64,000 nt of DNA from DASXMT01 sp963803065 (GTDB lineage: Bacteria > Actinomycetota > Acidimicrobiia > Acidimicrobiales > RAAP-2), in the NCBI GenBank assembly GCA_963803065.1, contig CAWDKW010000013.1, forward strand, positions 1 to 64,000. Direction: 5' to 3'. Below are positions 49,548-57,695 of the stretch, piece after piece. Each line of letters opens with the position of its first letter. Position 1 is the first letter of the stretch. The notes under the pieces are model-generated. The model worked only from the letters and a program-made list of their open reading frames with translations, did no database searches and had not been told where the DNA came from. The translations under genes and the position numbers were made by a program.

Positions 49548-49973
49548 ATGAACGTGCTCGAAGAAGGAACCGTGGCTCGGATCGACTTCGAGAAGATCCG
49601 CCACGCGGCCCGCAGTGCCCAGGGACTCGTTCCTGTCGTCATCCAGGACGTCGACTCGCTCGAAGTCCTCTTCGTCGGTTCCGTGAACGACCTCGCTCTC
49701 GACATGGCACTTCGTTCGGGCCGGGCCGTCCTGTGGTCGGCATCTCGAGATGAGCTCTGGATCAAGGGAGCGACCTCGGGAGACGTCCTCGACCTCCACG
49801 ATGTCCGAGTCAACTGCGAGCAGAATGCCCTCCTCTATCTCGTCCGCCCGCGCACGGGCGGTGCCTGCCACACCGTGACCGGAGACGGGGCGTCCCGAAG
49901 GACGTGCTTCTACCGCCGTCTCGCCGACGCCGCCACGCTCGAGTTCACCGACGGCTTCGATCCCGTCGGATAG
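49548..49973 (+). CDS. hisI: Phosphoribosyl-AMP cyclohydrolase-like protein
   Basis: A 141-residue HisI-fold protein. GLVPVVIQDVDSLEVLFVGS, VLWSASRDELWIKGATSGDV (the W.RSR..LW.KG.TSG hallmark), VNCEQNALLYLV with the first Cys of the zinc site, and GGACHTVTGDGASRRTCFYR with CHT and the last Cys. HisI hydrolyses phosphoribosyl-AMP in histidine synthesis. The helix after the first strand (VNDLALDMALRSGR) departs from the usual AYMN.EAL and the gene is not beside other his genes. It may be a second copy or a diverged paralogue. ATG 49548 with gagg upstream. Confidence 0.82.
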   Translation: MNVLEEGTVARIDFEKIRHAARSAQGLVPVVIQDVDSLEVLFVGSVNDLALDMALRSGRAVLWSASRDELWIKGATSGDVLDLHDVRVNCEQNALLYLVRPRTGGACHTVTGDGASRRTCFYRRLADAATLEFTDGFDPVG

Positions 49974-50157
49974 CGCCTGGCCACCAGAAGCCGAGCGATG
50001 ACCCCTCGCTGTGACCGTACGAGATGCAACGGAGGCCAACCTGGAGGCGATCGTGTCGATCTATTACCCAGGTCCTCGCGACGGCGATGTGGCGGGAGCA
50101 ACCCACCTCGAGGGCCGAGCGCCGAGCGTGGCTATCGGCCTGGGCCACTCGGGGCGT

Positions 50158-50724
50158 TCAGGTGCTCGGAGTCGCTCCGGCCGCAGTGGTAGTGGTCGAT
50201 GCCCCGGCCGCCGGGGCTGTGGTGGCCGGGAAGCCGCTACCGGCCAGGTCGGCGCCGATGACCACGACCACGTAGTAGCCGGTGACATTCGGCACCGGGA
50301 CGGCCGAGGTGAGCGGCTTGACCGACGTCGCCGGCACCCCGAGCTCCGTCGCGATCTCCATCGCCGACTGCTGCCAGAACACGCCGTAGTAGACCGTCGT
50401 GGTGGCCGCCGGTGAGCTGCTGTTGGTCGGAGTTCCGGTGGTCCAACCCTGTTGTTGAAGTTGCTGGGTGAAGTGTGCGGCTGTGTTCGGCTGCTGCGTC
50501 CCGTTCGCCACCAGCACCTTCACGCTGGCATGGGCGAGCGTCGACGAGGTGGTCGAGTGGGTGCTCGTCGATGTCGTCGACGTGCTGGAGGTCGACGCCG
50601 ACTTGAAGTGAGGGCCGAGGACCGATCCGACGTATCCCGCCGCGGCCAGAGCCACCAGGCACCCGAGGGCGATGGCGACACGACTCCCCCACGATCTCCG
50701 CTGATAGCCATGGAGCGCACTCAT
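50158..50724 (-). CDS. LytR C-terminal domain (LytR_C) membrane protein
   Basis: A 188-residue protein. A basic N-terminus and one membrane helix at about 15-35 (VAIALGCLVALAAAGYVGSV), a Ser/Thr-rich linker of about 25 residues, then a LytR_C domain VKVLVANGTQQPNTAAHFTQ with YYGVFWQQSAMEIATELGVP and VVVVIGADL, and a Thr/Ala-rich tail. LytR_C is found after LytR-CpsA-Psr domains and as stand-alone extracytoplasmic proteins in actinobacteria; it is thought to bind the wall or polymer. The 50725-51002 gap holds no gene. Confidence 0.85.
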   Translation of the reverse strand: MSALHGYQRRSWGSRVAIALGCLVALAAAGYVGSVLGPHFKSASTSSTSTTSTSTHSTTSSTLAHASVKVLVANGTQQPNTAAHFTQQLQQQGWTTGTPTNSSSPAATTTVYYGVFWQQSAMEIATELGVPATSVKPLTSAVPVPNVTGYYVVVVIGADLAGSGFPATTAPAAGASTTTTAAGATPST

Positions 50725-51002
50725 CTGGCGGATCTTAGGTGGCGCGAGATGCGAGTTACCTCGTCAGAGGCGAGCCCGATCGGCGGCACGCTCGCCCGCG
50801 ACCCAGAGGATGACATCCCATGAGCCCAACTCGTGCCCGGTAGTCGCCCAAATTCGAACGTGGTCATGACCGGCCCGATGCGGGCCATCAACCCTTCGAC
50901 GGGTTTGACGCACCAGTGCGTCGGTGCCATGTTGTCTCGACACCTCGCTGGGGCTTACCCCTGAACTGGGAATACTGCCGGCCAGACCGAAACGACGAGA
51001 TC

Positions 51003-52319
51003 ATGGCCGGACCCATCGCTCCACCGAGACAAGTTTCGATCAGTGCGCGGCTGTGGACCCGGTTCCAGGGTCGGACCCGGCGTCGGCGCTTGCGCTTGCT
51101 CGGCTCCCTCGCAGTCTGCGCCGCGGTCGGAACGCTCGTGATCCCGCTCTGCCAAGCCCTTTCAGCCTCGGCTGGCACACCCTCCGCCGACCGGACCGAT
51201 CAGGCCCAGGCCATCGTGGCCATCGCCAAGAGGGCGATGGCGGCCGACGATCTCAACGCCGTCATCGTCAAGGTGACCGTCGACGGGAAGCCGCTCGTGA
51301 CCTTTGCGCTCGGTCACTCCATGACCGGGGTACCGGCAACGACGGCGATGCACTTCCGCAACGGTGCCGTCGCCATTTCGTATGTGTCCACGTTGCTCCT
51401 CGAGTACGTGGACGAGCACAAGCTCAGCCTGGACGACCCGGTGGGCAGGTGGCTGCCGAACCTTCCCGATGCCAACCAGGTCACAGTGAAGATGCTGGCC
51501 AACATGACGTCGGGGTACGCCGACTACGTGACCGACCCGGCCTTCTCATCCGCCCTCGACTTGAACCCCTTCCGAAGCTGGACCGGATCCGAGCTCCTGT
51601 CTCTCGGGCTGTCTCAGCCGATGTCGTTCGCGCCCGGCACCAACTGGGGCTACTCGCACACCAACTACGTCATCCTCGGGGAAATCCTCCAAAAGGTGGG
51701 CGGCAGGCCGCTGGCCACGCTCCTCCGACAGAAGGTGCTCGGACCGCTGGGTCTGACCAACACGGTCGCCTCCCAGCGAGCCGCCCTACCGGCACCGGTA
51801 CTTCACTCCTTCACGTCGCAGCGACGCGAGGCCCTCGGAATTCCCGCCACCACCCCGTTCTACGAGGAGTCGACCTACTGGAACCCGTCGTGGACGCTGG
51901 CGCCCGGGTCGGTCGAGACGACGGACATCAACGACATGGCCGCGACGGCCCAGGGCATCGGGAGCGGCGCGCTCCTCACCCCGGCCTCCTACGATGCCCA
52001 GACGGGCCCGAACCTGCTCGGGTTCGGGACCAGTCAGACCGGTTGCAGCTGTACCCCTCAGACCAACTTCTACAACTACGGGCTCGGCGTCGTGCGTTCG
52101 GGCTCCTGGCTGTTGCAGAACCCGCTGTTCGGCGGCTACGGGTCCACCGAGGCGTATCTCCCCTCCAAGAAGGTCGCCATCGCCGTGGCCGTCACCTACG
52201 GGCCGAAGTCGTTCGACGCCAGCGGCATCGTGGGCAACGACAGCGACCCGATCTTTCGGGCCATCGGCTCGTATCTGATTCCCAACGATGCGCCGCCCAG
52301 CCCCCCGGCGGGGCGGTGA
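51003..52319 (+). CDS. Exported beta-lactamase/PBP-fold protein with destroyed active site
   Basis: A 438-residue protein. Basic N-terminus and signal/anchor helix (LLGSLAVCAAVGTLVIPLCQ), then a beta-lactamase-type serine hydrolase fold: LLEYVDEHKLSLDDPVGRWL, TVKMLANMTSGYADYVTDP, SFAPGTNWGYSHTNYVILGE and GPLGLTNT. The nucleophile motif should be S.TK before TLLLEYVD but reads MHFRNGAVAISYVS (Ser and Lys both gone), and the tyrosine motif YSN is YSH. The fold is kept, so a binding or regulatory role is likely. A paralogue at 62287 shares the same losses. ATG 51003 is the first start that gives a signal sequence. Confidence 0.87.
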   Translation: MAGPIAPPRQVSISARLWTRFQGRTRRRRLRLLGSLAVCAAVGTLVIPLCQALSASAGTPSADRTDQAQAIVAIAKRAMAADDLNAVIVKVTVDGKPLVTFALGHSMTGVPATTAMHFRNGAVAISYVSTLLLEYVDEHKLSLDDPVGRWLPNLPDANQVTVKMLANMTSGYADYVTDPAFSSALDLNPFRSWTGSELLSLGLSQPMSFAPGTNWGYSHTNYVILGEILQKVGGRPLATLLRQKVLGPLGLTNTVASQRAALPAPVLHSFTSQRREALGIPATTPFYEESTYWNPSWTLAPGSVETTDINDMAATAQGIGSGALLTPASYDAQTGPNLLGFGTSQTGCSCTPQTNFYNYGLGVVRSGSWLLQNPLFGGYGSTEAYLPSKKVAIAVAVTYGPKSFDASGIVGNDSDPIFRAIGSYLIPNDAPPSPPAGR

Positions 52320-52520
52320 TGAGCCTCGTGCCATGCGTCACCTTCGCCTCCGTCGGTCTGATCGAACACCCGGCTCCGCACCCCTGGTGATGAGGTCCGG
52401 TAGTCGGCCGACGGGAAGAGAGGACCCACTTGGCCGGTAATCACGCGACGCCGCTCTGGTCGAGGGTAGAGTTCGACCCGCACGGGCAGCCTGTCTGGGC
52501 CGGGGAGGGGGCGTTCCACA

Positions 52521-53201
52521 ATGCTGAGGGTCGGGCGTCTGCCGGTCATGTGTCACCGAATGATGCTGCGACGGACGCGGGGTGCCCTGGTTGTCGGTGT
52601 CCTCGGCCTTTCGTTGGTGCTCGCGGCCTGTAGCTCCAACGCCAGTACGTCTGGATCGACCACGACGACCGCGCCGACAGGCACGCAGGTCTCGGTGGTG
52701 TCGTCGCCCTTCGGCACCGTCCTGGTCAACAGCACCGGGCGGGCGCTCTACGCCTTCACCCAGGACAGCGCCACCACCAGCCGGTGCAACGGCTCCTGTA
52801 CCACCACGTGGCCTCCCCTTACCACCAAGGGAAAGCCTCGCGCCGGGAAGGGGGTGGACAAGGCGCTGTTGGCCAGCCTGACCCGCACGGACGGGAGCAC
52901 GCAGGTCGTCTACGGCGGCCATCCGCTGTACACCTTCTCGGGCGATACGGCCCCTGGTCAATTCACCGGGCAGGGCAGCAGTGGCCAGTGGTACCTCGTC
53001 GCGGCGTCGGGTCAGATCGTGACCGGCGGGGTCCCGTCGACGACCAGCACCCAACCGGCCACGACGACGACCACCCATCCACCGACCACGACAACGACCA
53101 CCCGGCCGCCTCCGACGACGACGACCACGGTGGCTCCGACGACCACCACGACGACCGTCGTCCCGCCTCCGTCGACGACCACCACAACGACAACGCCCTA
53201 G
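52521..53201 (+). CDS. Lipoprotein with Lipoprotein_15 (PF03640-type) repeats and Thr-rich tail
   Basis: A 226-residue secreted protein. The lipobox LVLAACSS follows a hydrophobic stretch, a Thr-rich linker follows, then two units of the 'secreted repeat of unknown function': FGTVLVNSTGRALYAFTQD with CNGSCTTTWPPL, and VYGGHPLYTFSGDTAPGQFT with QWYLVAASG. The two cysteines of the first unit (CNGSC) are typical. The last 55 residues are nearly all Thr and Pro and may span the wall. The start 52521 has ggggagggg upstream; ATG 52551 or 52563 would also give a signal peptide. Confidence 0.85.
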   Translation: MLRVGRLPVMCHRMMLRRTRGALVVGVLGLSLVLAACSSNASTSGSTTTTAPTGTQVSVVSSPFGTVLVNSTGRALYAFTQDSATTSRCNGSCTTTWPPLTTKGKPRAGKGVDKALLASLTRTDGSTQVVYGGHPLYTFSGDTAPGQFTGQGSSGQWYLVAASGQIVTGGVPSTTSTQPATTTTTHPPTTTTTTRPPPTTTTTVAPTTTTTTVVPPPSTTTTTTTP

Positions 53202-53288
53202 GCGCGCCCTGTCGTCTGGTCGCCCGAGGCGCTGTGGTCGCGGCGGGAACCGGCCGCCAGCGAAGCCGCATCGAGAAGTGCCAGGATG

Positions 53289-53324
53289 GAGCGGGAGGGC
53301 GTGATGGCGCGGGAGGGCCTGATG
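53289..53324. repeat. Two-unit 18-bp tandem repeat upstream of aldo/keto reductase
   Basis: gagcgggagggcgtgatg (53289-53306) is followed by gcgcgggagggcctgatg (53307-53324), three substitutions apart. Each unit carries a purine-rich ribosome-site-like gggaggg and an ATG, 15-30 bases before the real start 53339. Confidence 0.65.
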
Positions 53325-53338
53325 GCACGGACTGAACC

Positions 53339-54307
53339 ATGAGATATATCGAGGTCGCGGGGCTTGGTCGGGTGAGCCGGGTCGGGTTGGGGACGTGGCA
53401 GTTCGGCTCGCGCGAGTGGGGCTATGGGGCTGCCTACGCCACGGGCACGGCGCGCGACATCGTGCGCCGTGCGATCGAGCTCGGCGTGACCCTCTACGAC
53501 ACGGCCGAGGCCTATGGGTTCGGCAAGAGCGAGCGGATCCTGGGCGACGCTCTGGGCACCGACCGCACCGAGATGGTCGTGGCCACCAAGATCTTCCCGG
53601 TGGCTCCGTTCCCGGCCATCGTGCGGAACCGCGAACGCGGCAGCGCCCGCCGGTTGCAACTGAGTCGGATCCCGCTCTATCAGGTGCACCAGCCCAACCC
53701 GGTGATCCCTGACTCGGTGATCATGCCGGGTATGCGCACCCTCCTCGAGGAGGGGCGCATCGCTGCGGTCGGGGTCTCGAACTACACCCTCGAGCGGTGG
53801 CGGAAGGCCGACGACGCGCTCGGGTCGGCTGTGATCAGCAACCAGGTCGAGTTCTCCCTGGCCCAGCCCGGTCCGCTCGAGGAGATGGTGCCCTTCGCCG
53901 AGCGGGAGGGCCGGATGGTGATGGCCTACAGCCCCCTGGCCCAGGGCCTCCTCAGCGGCAAGTACACCGCCGCGAATCGGCCGGGCGGGGTGCGTCGGAT
54001 GAACCCCTTCTTCGGCACCGAGAACCTGCGCCGGGTCGCCCCGCTGCTCGACGTCCTGCGCCAGGTGGCGACGGCCCATGATGCCGAGCCGGCGCAGGTG
54101 GCACTGGCCTGGTTGCTCAGCTTTCCACCGGTCGTCGTCATTCCCGGTGCGTCCTCGGTCGAGCAGCTCGAGTTCAACGTGGCCGCATCGGAGCTCAACC
54201 TCGATGCCGGCTCCCTGACCGCCCTGACCGACGCGGCCCGGGCATTCGTCCCCTTGTCGATGATGGCCACCCTGGTCAGCGAGCTGCGCGCCAAGATCGG
54301 CGCATAG
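53339..54307 (+). CDS. Aldo/keto reductase
   Basis: A 322-residue AKR with the (beta/alpha)8 fold. Catalytic Asp/Tyr in TLYDTAEAYGFGKSERILGD, Lys in VVATKIFPV, His in PLYQVHQPNP, and the NADPH loop in VIPGASSVEQLEFNVAAS. GVSNYTLERWRKAD is the usual barrel strand. It fits the AKR11/YajO-like group acting on aldehydes or sugar-type ketones. ATG 53339 directly follows the 18-bp tandem repeat. It is convergent with the epoxide hydrolase at 54340. Confidence 0.93.
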   Translation: MRYIEVAGLGRVSRVGLGTWQFGSREWGYGAAYATGTARDIVRRAIELGVTLYDTAEAYGFGKSERILGDALGTDRTEMVVATKIFPVAPFPAIVRNRERGSARRLQLSRIPLYQVHQPNPVIPDSVIMPGMRTLLEEGRIAAVGVSNYTLERWRKADDALGSAVISNQVEFSLAQPGPLEEMVPFAEREGRMVMAYSPLAQGLLSGKYTAANRPGGVRRMNPFFGTENLRRVAPLLDVLRQVATAHDAEPAQVALAWLLSFPPVVVIPGASSVEQLEFNVAASELNLDAGSLTALTDAARAFVPLSMMATLVSELRAKIGA

Positions 54308-54339
54308 CCGGCGACAGGGATCAGCCCGGCAGTGAGCCT

Positions 54340-55494
54340 CTAGGTGCGCAATCGCCGGTAGAAGGTGCGGACGTCGGGAACGAGGAGGTCAGGTACCTCG
54401 AGGGCGGCGAAGTGTCCGCCTCTGGGCATCTCGGTCCAGTGCCGGACGTCCCATGCCTGATCGGCCCAAGCCCTCGGTGACCGCACTGTCTCCTTGGGGA
54501 AGACGGCACAACCGGTGGGAACGTCGATCCGGGAGCCGATGGGCTGCATCTGCCCGGCCCGCATGGCCTCGAGGTAGATGCGAGCGGCAGAGTTCGCCGT
54601 CCCCGTCACCCAGTAGATCGAGATGTTGCCGAGGATCTCGTCCCTGCTGATCACCGACTCGAGGTTGCCACCGCAATCGCTCCATGCTCGCAGTTTCTCG
54701 ACGATCCATCCGGCCAGCCCGGCAGGAGAGTCCGTAAGGCCGTACGCCAGCGTCTGGGGCCGGCTGGCTTGGATCTGCAGGTATCCCGACCCTTCGGCGA
54801 AGAAGGAGGCGTTGGCCGCCAACCATTCCTTCTCGGTGTCGCTCAGCTCCGAACCATCGGAACCGTCGGGTGGACCGGCGGCAACCATGGTGAGATACAT
54901 GCCGTACAACCGGTGAGGATGGTCGAGGCCGATGTAGTTCGAGGTTGTCGCCCCCCAGTCGCCGGCCATGGTGGCGAAACGCCGATAGCCGAGACGTTCC
55001 ATCAACTCCACCATGGCGGCGGCGATGCGACGGGGATGCCAGCCCCGTTCGTGAGTCGGCCCGGAGAAGCCGAATCCGGGTAGCGAGACGCAGACGACAT
55101 GGAACGCGTCGGCCGCGTCGGCCCCGTCCATGGCGGGATTGCGGAGTGGCTCGATCACGCCGAGCATCTCGGCAATCGAACCGGGCCAGCCGTGCAGGAC
55201 AAGGAGCGGAAGGGCATCGGGCGAATCGGAGCGAGCGTGGATGAAGTGAATGGTCTGACCGTCGATGCTGGTGACGCCCTGCGGCCAACCATTGATCCGA
55301 GTTTCGACGGCACGCCAGTCGAACTCGTCGGCCCAGTAGCCGCACAGATCCCGCAAGTAGTCCAGATCGGTGCCGTACTCCCAGGCGGTCCCTGACAACT
55401 GATCGGGCCATCGGGTGTTCCGTAGCCGGTCGGCAAGGTCGCGCAGCACGTCGTCAGCGACGGCCACGGTAAAGGGGTCGATCGCTGGCGTCAT
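54340..55494 (-). CDS. Epoxide hydrolase (EHN-type alpha/beta hydrolase)
   Basis: A 384-residue enzyme. N-terminal EHN domain (LADRLRNTRWPDQLSG, YWADEFDWRAVETRINGWPQ), then the alpha/beta hydrolase core: oxyanion motif LLVLHGWPGSIAEM, nucleophilic Asp in TMAGDWGATTSNYIGLDHP, lid residues around YLQIQASRPQTLAYGLTDSP, and catalytic His in PRGGHFAALEVPDLLV. It hydrolyses epoxides to diols. Its start overlaps the P450 stop by four bases, so a P450-made epoxide could be its substrate. It is the last gene of the operon controlled from 56.7 kb. Confidence 0.94.
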   Translation of the reverse strand: MTPAIDPFTVAVADDVLRDLADRLRNTRWPDQLSGTAWEYGTDLDYLRDLCGYWADEFDWRAVETRINGWPQGVTSIDGQTIHFIHARSDSPDALPLLVLHGWPGSIAEMLGVIEPLRNPAMDGADAADAFHVVCVSLPGFGFSGPTHERGWHPRRIAAAMVELMERLGYRRFATMAGDWGATTSNYIGLDHPHRLYGMYLTMVAAGPPDGSDGSELSDTEKEWLAANASFFAEGSGYLQIQASRPQTLAYGLTDSPAGLAGWIVEKLRAWSDCGGNLESVISRDEILGNISIYWVTGTANSAARIYLEAMRAGQMQPIGSRIDVPTGCAVFPKETVRSPRAWADQAWDVRHWTEMPRGGHFAALEVPDLLVPDVRTFYRRLRT

Positions 55495-56642
55495 CCAACG
55501 CTCTCACATGTCAGTGGTAGGAATCGCCACGCACGAGCCCAGTTGGAGACGTACCGTCTCGGCTCGCCACGTATCTCGTACTCGGGCATGCGGGCGAGCA
55601 GCTCCTCGAATGCGACCCGGGATTCGAGCCGGGCCAGTGCCGCCCCCAAGCACACGTGGATGCCGTGTCCGAAACCGAGGTGCCTGGTGGGCCGGCGGTG
55701 AATGTCGAATAGGTCGGGATCGGCAAACTCCCGGTCATCCAGGTTCGCTGACCCCCATAACAGGATCACCCGTGACCCGGCCGGGATCGTGGTCCCATGG
55801 AGGTCGACGTCGCGCATCGCCGTGCGCGAGAGGGCCTGGGTGGGAGACTCGATCCGCACCATCTCCTCGACAGCGGCCGGGATGAGCGAGGGGTCGCCGG
55901 CGAGCTCGCCCCGTTGGTCCTGGTGTCGGGCCAGTAATTCGGCGCCGTTGCTGATCAGGGAGGTCGTCGTGTCGTTGCCGGCGACGAGAAGCAAGAAGCA
56001 GAAACCGAGCAGGTCATCGTCGGAGAGGTTCTCACCGTCCACCTGGGCGGCGAGGAGGGCGCTCATGAGGTCATCGGCAGGCGAGTGACGACGCTCGGCC
56101 AGAAGCGATCCGAACAGACCGTAGATGTTTGCGGCCCGACTGGCGATGTCCTCCGGACCGGTGACCTCCAAGAAGGCCTCGATCCAACCCTGGAAGGCCT
56201 TGCGGTGCTCGTCCGGCACTCCGATCAGGTCGCTCATGATCGTGCTGGGCAACGGGCTGGCAAACTCGTGAACCAAGTCGCAGGTTCCGGCCGCGGCCAC
56301 CCGGGACAGGAGCTGGTCGGCCACCAGTCGCACCCGTGGCTCAAGGTCCGCTACCCGTTTGGGAGTGAAAGCCCGCGACACCAGCGCGCGCAAGGCGGTG
56401 TGGTCCGGCGGGTCCATGTAGATCATCTGCGGTCTCAGCTCAGCAGCCTCGGCCACGCCGGCAGACGAGAACGTTCCCCAATCGTGGACTGCGGTCCAGA
56501 CGTCGTCGAAACGGGACAGGACGTAGGCGCCGTCGGGGGCGACGTAGACGGGATGCTCGTCACGCAAGGTTCGGTAGATGGCGTGCATCTCCCGCTGGAA
56601 CTGCTCCGTCGCCGGGTCATAGACGAATGCTTGTTGCCCCAT
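55491..56642 (-). CDS. Cytochrome P450
   Basis: A 383-residue soluble bacterial P450. I-helix LLLVAGNDTTTSLISNG (oxygen-activating DT), K-helix EEMVRIESP (ExxR), heme loop HLGFGHGIHVCLGAALARLE with the cysteine ligand, and IYMDPPDHTALRALVSRAFT (C helix). Start ATG 56642 with aggggtgg upstream; the frame is open for 13 more residues. It needs ferredoxin and reductase partners, none of which is nearby. Transcribed with the epoxide hydrolase and divergent from an IclR regulator. The substrate is unknown; an alkene or aromatic epoxidation would fit the operon. Confidence 0.95.
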   Translation of the reverse strand: MGQQAFVYDPATEQFQREMHAIYRTLRDEHPVYVAPDGAYVLSRFDDVWTAVHDWGTFSSAGVAEAAELRPQMIYMDPPDHTALRALVSRAFTPKRVADLEPRVRLVADQLLSRVAAAGTCDLVHEFASPLPSTIMSDLIGVPDEHRKAFQGWIEAFLEVTGPEDIASRAANIYGLFGSLLAERRHSPADDLMSALLAAQVDGENLSDDDLLGFCFLLLVAGNDTTTSLISNGAELLARHQDQRGELAGDPSLIPAAVEEMVRIESPTQALSRTAMRDVDLHGTTIPAGSRVILLWGSANLDDREFADPDLFDIHRRPTRHLGFGHGIHVCLGAALARLESRVAFEELLARMPEYEIRGEPRRYVSNWARAWRFLPLTCESVG

Positions 56643-56662
56643 CGCCACCCCTCTCTGTTTCC

Positions 56663-56708
56663 GAATATTCGCAATCTGCATGCGATATATTCAGGTAATT
56701 ACGATATA
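56663..56708. promoter_or_regulatory. Operator-like inverted repeat between P450 and IclR genes
   Basis: GAATATTCGCA (56663-56673) and TGCGATATATTC (56681-56692) are imperfect inverted arms (TCGCA/TGCGA plus GAATAT), and CGATATA recurs at 56702-56708. This 102-base A+T-rich divergent region stands out from the G+C-rich surroundings. The IclR protein encoded at 56745 is the natural binder. Confidence 0.55.
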
Positions 56709-56744
56709 GCTCACTCGAAACCGACGTCAACGAGGAGGCACTGG

Positions 56745-57695
56745 GTGGCCCGTTCGTCTCCGCCAACAGAGCGGGTCGTGGGTGTCTTGAACCTGCTGGC
56801 CGGTGAGGACAGCGGACTCAGTGCGTCGGCCATTGCCCGACGCCTTGAAATGACGAGCTCGACCTGCGCCACACTGTTGTCCGCTCTCGACGGCGCCGAT
56901 TACGTTGAACGCTCTCCCGACATGTCATACCGGCTCGGCTCCGGCTTGCTGCCGCTGGTCCAGGCTCTGAACGCCCGCTTCCCCCTTCTCGGGGTCGCAC
57001 ACGACGAGTTGGGCCGGTTGTGTTCCGAGCTCCGCTGTGGGGCAACGCTCACCCATATTGCCGAGGACCACCTCAGGGTCGTCGTCACCGTCGGCGCCGA
57101 CGGACAAGACCCGCTCGGTGTCGCTCCGGGAGACCGGTTCCCCCTGAGCCCGCCGTATGGGGCAATCGCGATGGCGTGGCGCCCAGCTGCCGAGATCGAT
57201 GAGTGGATCGAATCGGTCCCGACCGCCATGACCATTGCCGAGCGCGACCATGAGCGACAGATGATGGCGGACATCCGAGCACGAGGAGTAGGCATCTGGA
57301 GCCTCGAACCGTACTCCGCTCATCTCGTCGAGCGCATTCGGTCCCTTGTCGGAGACCTGGCCACCAGTCCAACCTCCCGTCGGTTGCACGACCAGCTGAC
57401 GGAGCTCTTTGCCGTCTTTGGGCGCCACGGGTACACGGTCGACGAGCTGGCGACCCACTCGGCGCGCTCGGTCGGTTACGTCCTCGCCGCCATCTTCGGA
57501 CCCGACGGCCAGCCCAGGTACCAGATCGATCTGCACCTGCTTCGAACGAAGATGGACCCTGCCGCCCTCAACGAGGTCCTCGAACAGGTCCTGGAAAGCG
57601 CGGCGGTTCTCACTCGGGCCATCGGGGGCGAACCTCCCGGCGAGGCACGCCGGGGAAAGCAGAGGGGCGGCGGAGCGAACCGGTCGGTCGGCTAA
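56745..57695 (+). CDS. IclR family transcriptional regulator
   Basis: A 316-residue IclR-type regulator. The winged helix at about residues 5-65 (ERVVGVLNLLAGEDSGLSAS, AIARRLEMTSSTCATLLSAL, DGADYVERSPDMSYRLGSGL) and a C-terminal ligand domain with RFPLSPPYGAIAMAW are recognisable, though the protein is longer than the usual 260 residues with a basic C-terminal tail. GTG 56745 has a perfect gaggagg upstream. It is divergent from the P450-epoxide hydrolase operon, so it most likely regulates that operon from the shared inverted repeat. It converges with the amidohydrolase, with stop codons overlapping at 57692-57695. Confidence 0.9.
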   Translation: MARSSPPTERVVGVLNLLAGEDSGLSASAIARRLEMTSSTCATLLSALDGADYVERSPDMSYRLGSGLLPLVQALNARFPLLGVAHDELGRLCSELRCGATLTHIAEDHLRVVVTVGADGQDPLGVAPGDRFPLSPPYGAIAMAWRPAAEIDEWIESVPTAMTIAERDHERQMMADIRARGVGIWSLEPYSAHLVERIRSLVGDLATSPTSRRLHDQLTELFAVFGRHGYTVDELATHSARSVGYVLAAIFGPDGQPRYQIDLHLLRTKMDPAALNEVLEQVLESAAVLTRAIGGEPPGEARRGKQRGGGANRSVG

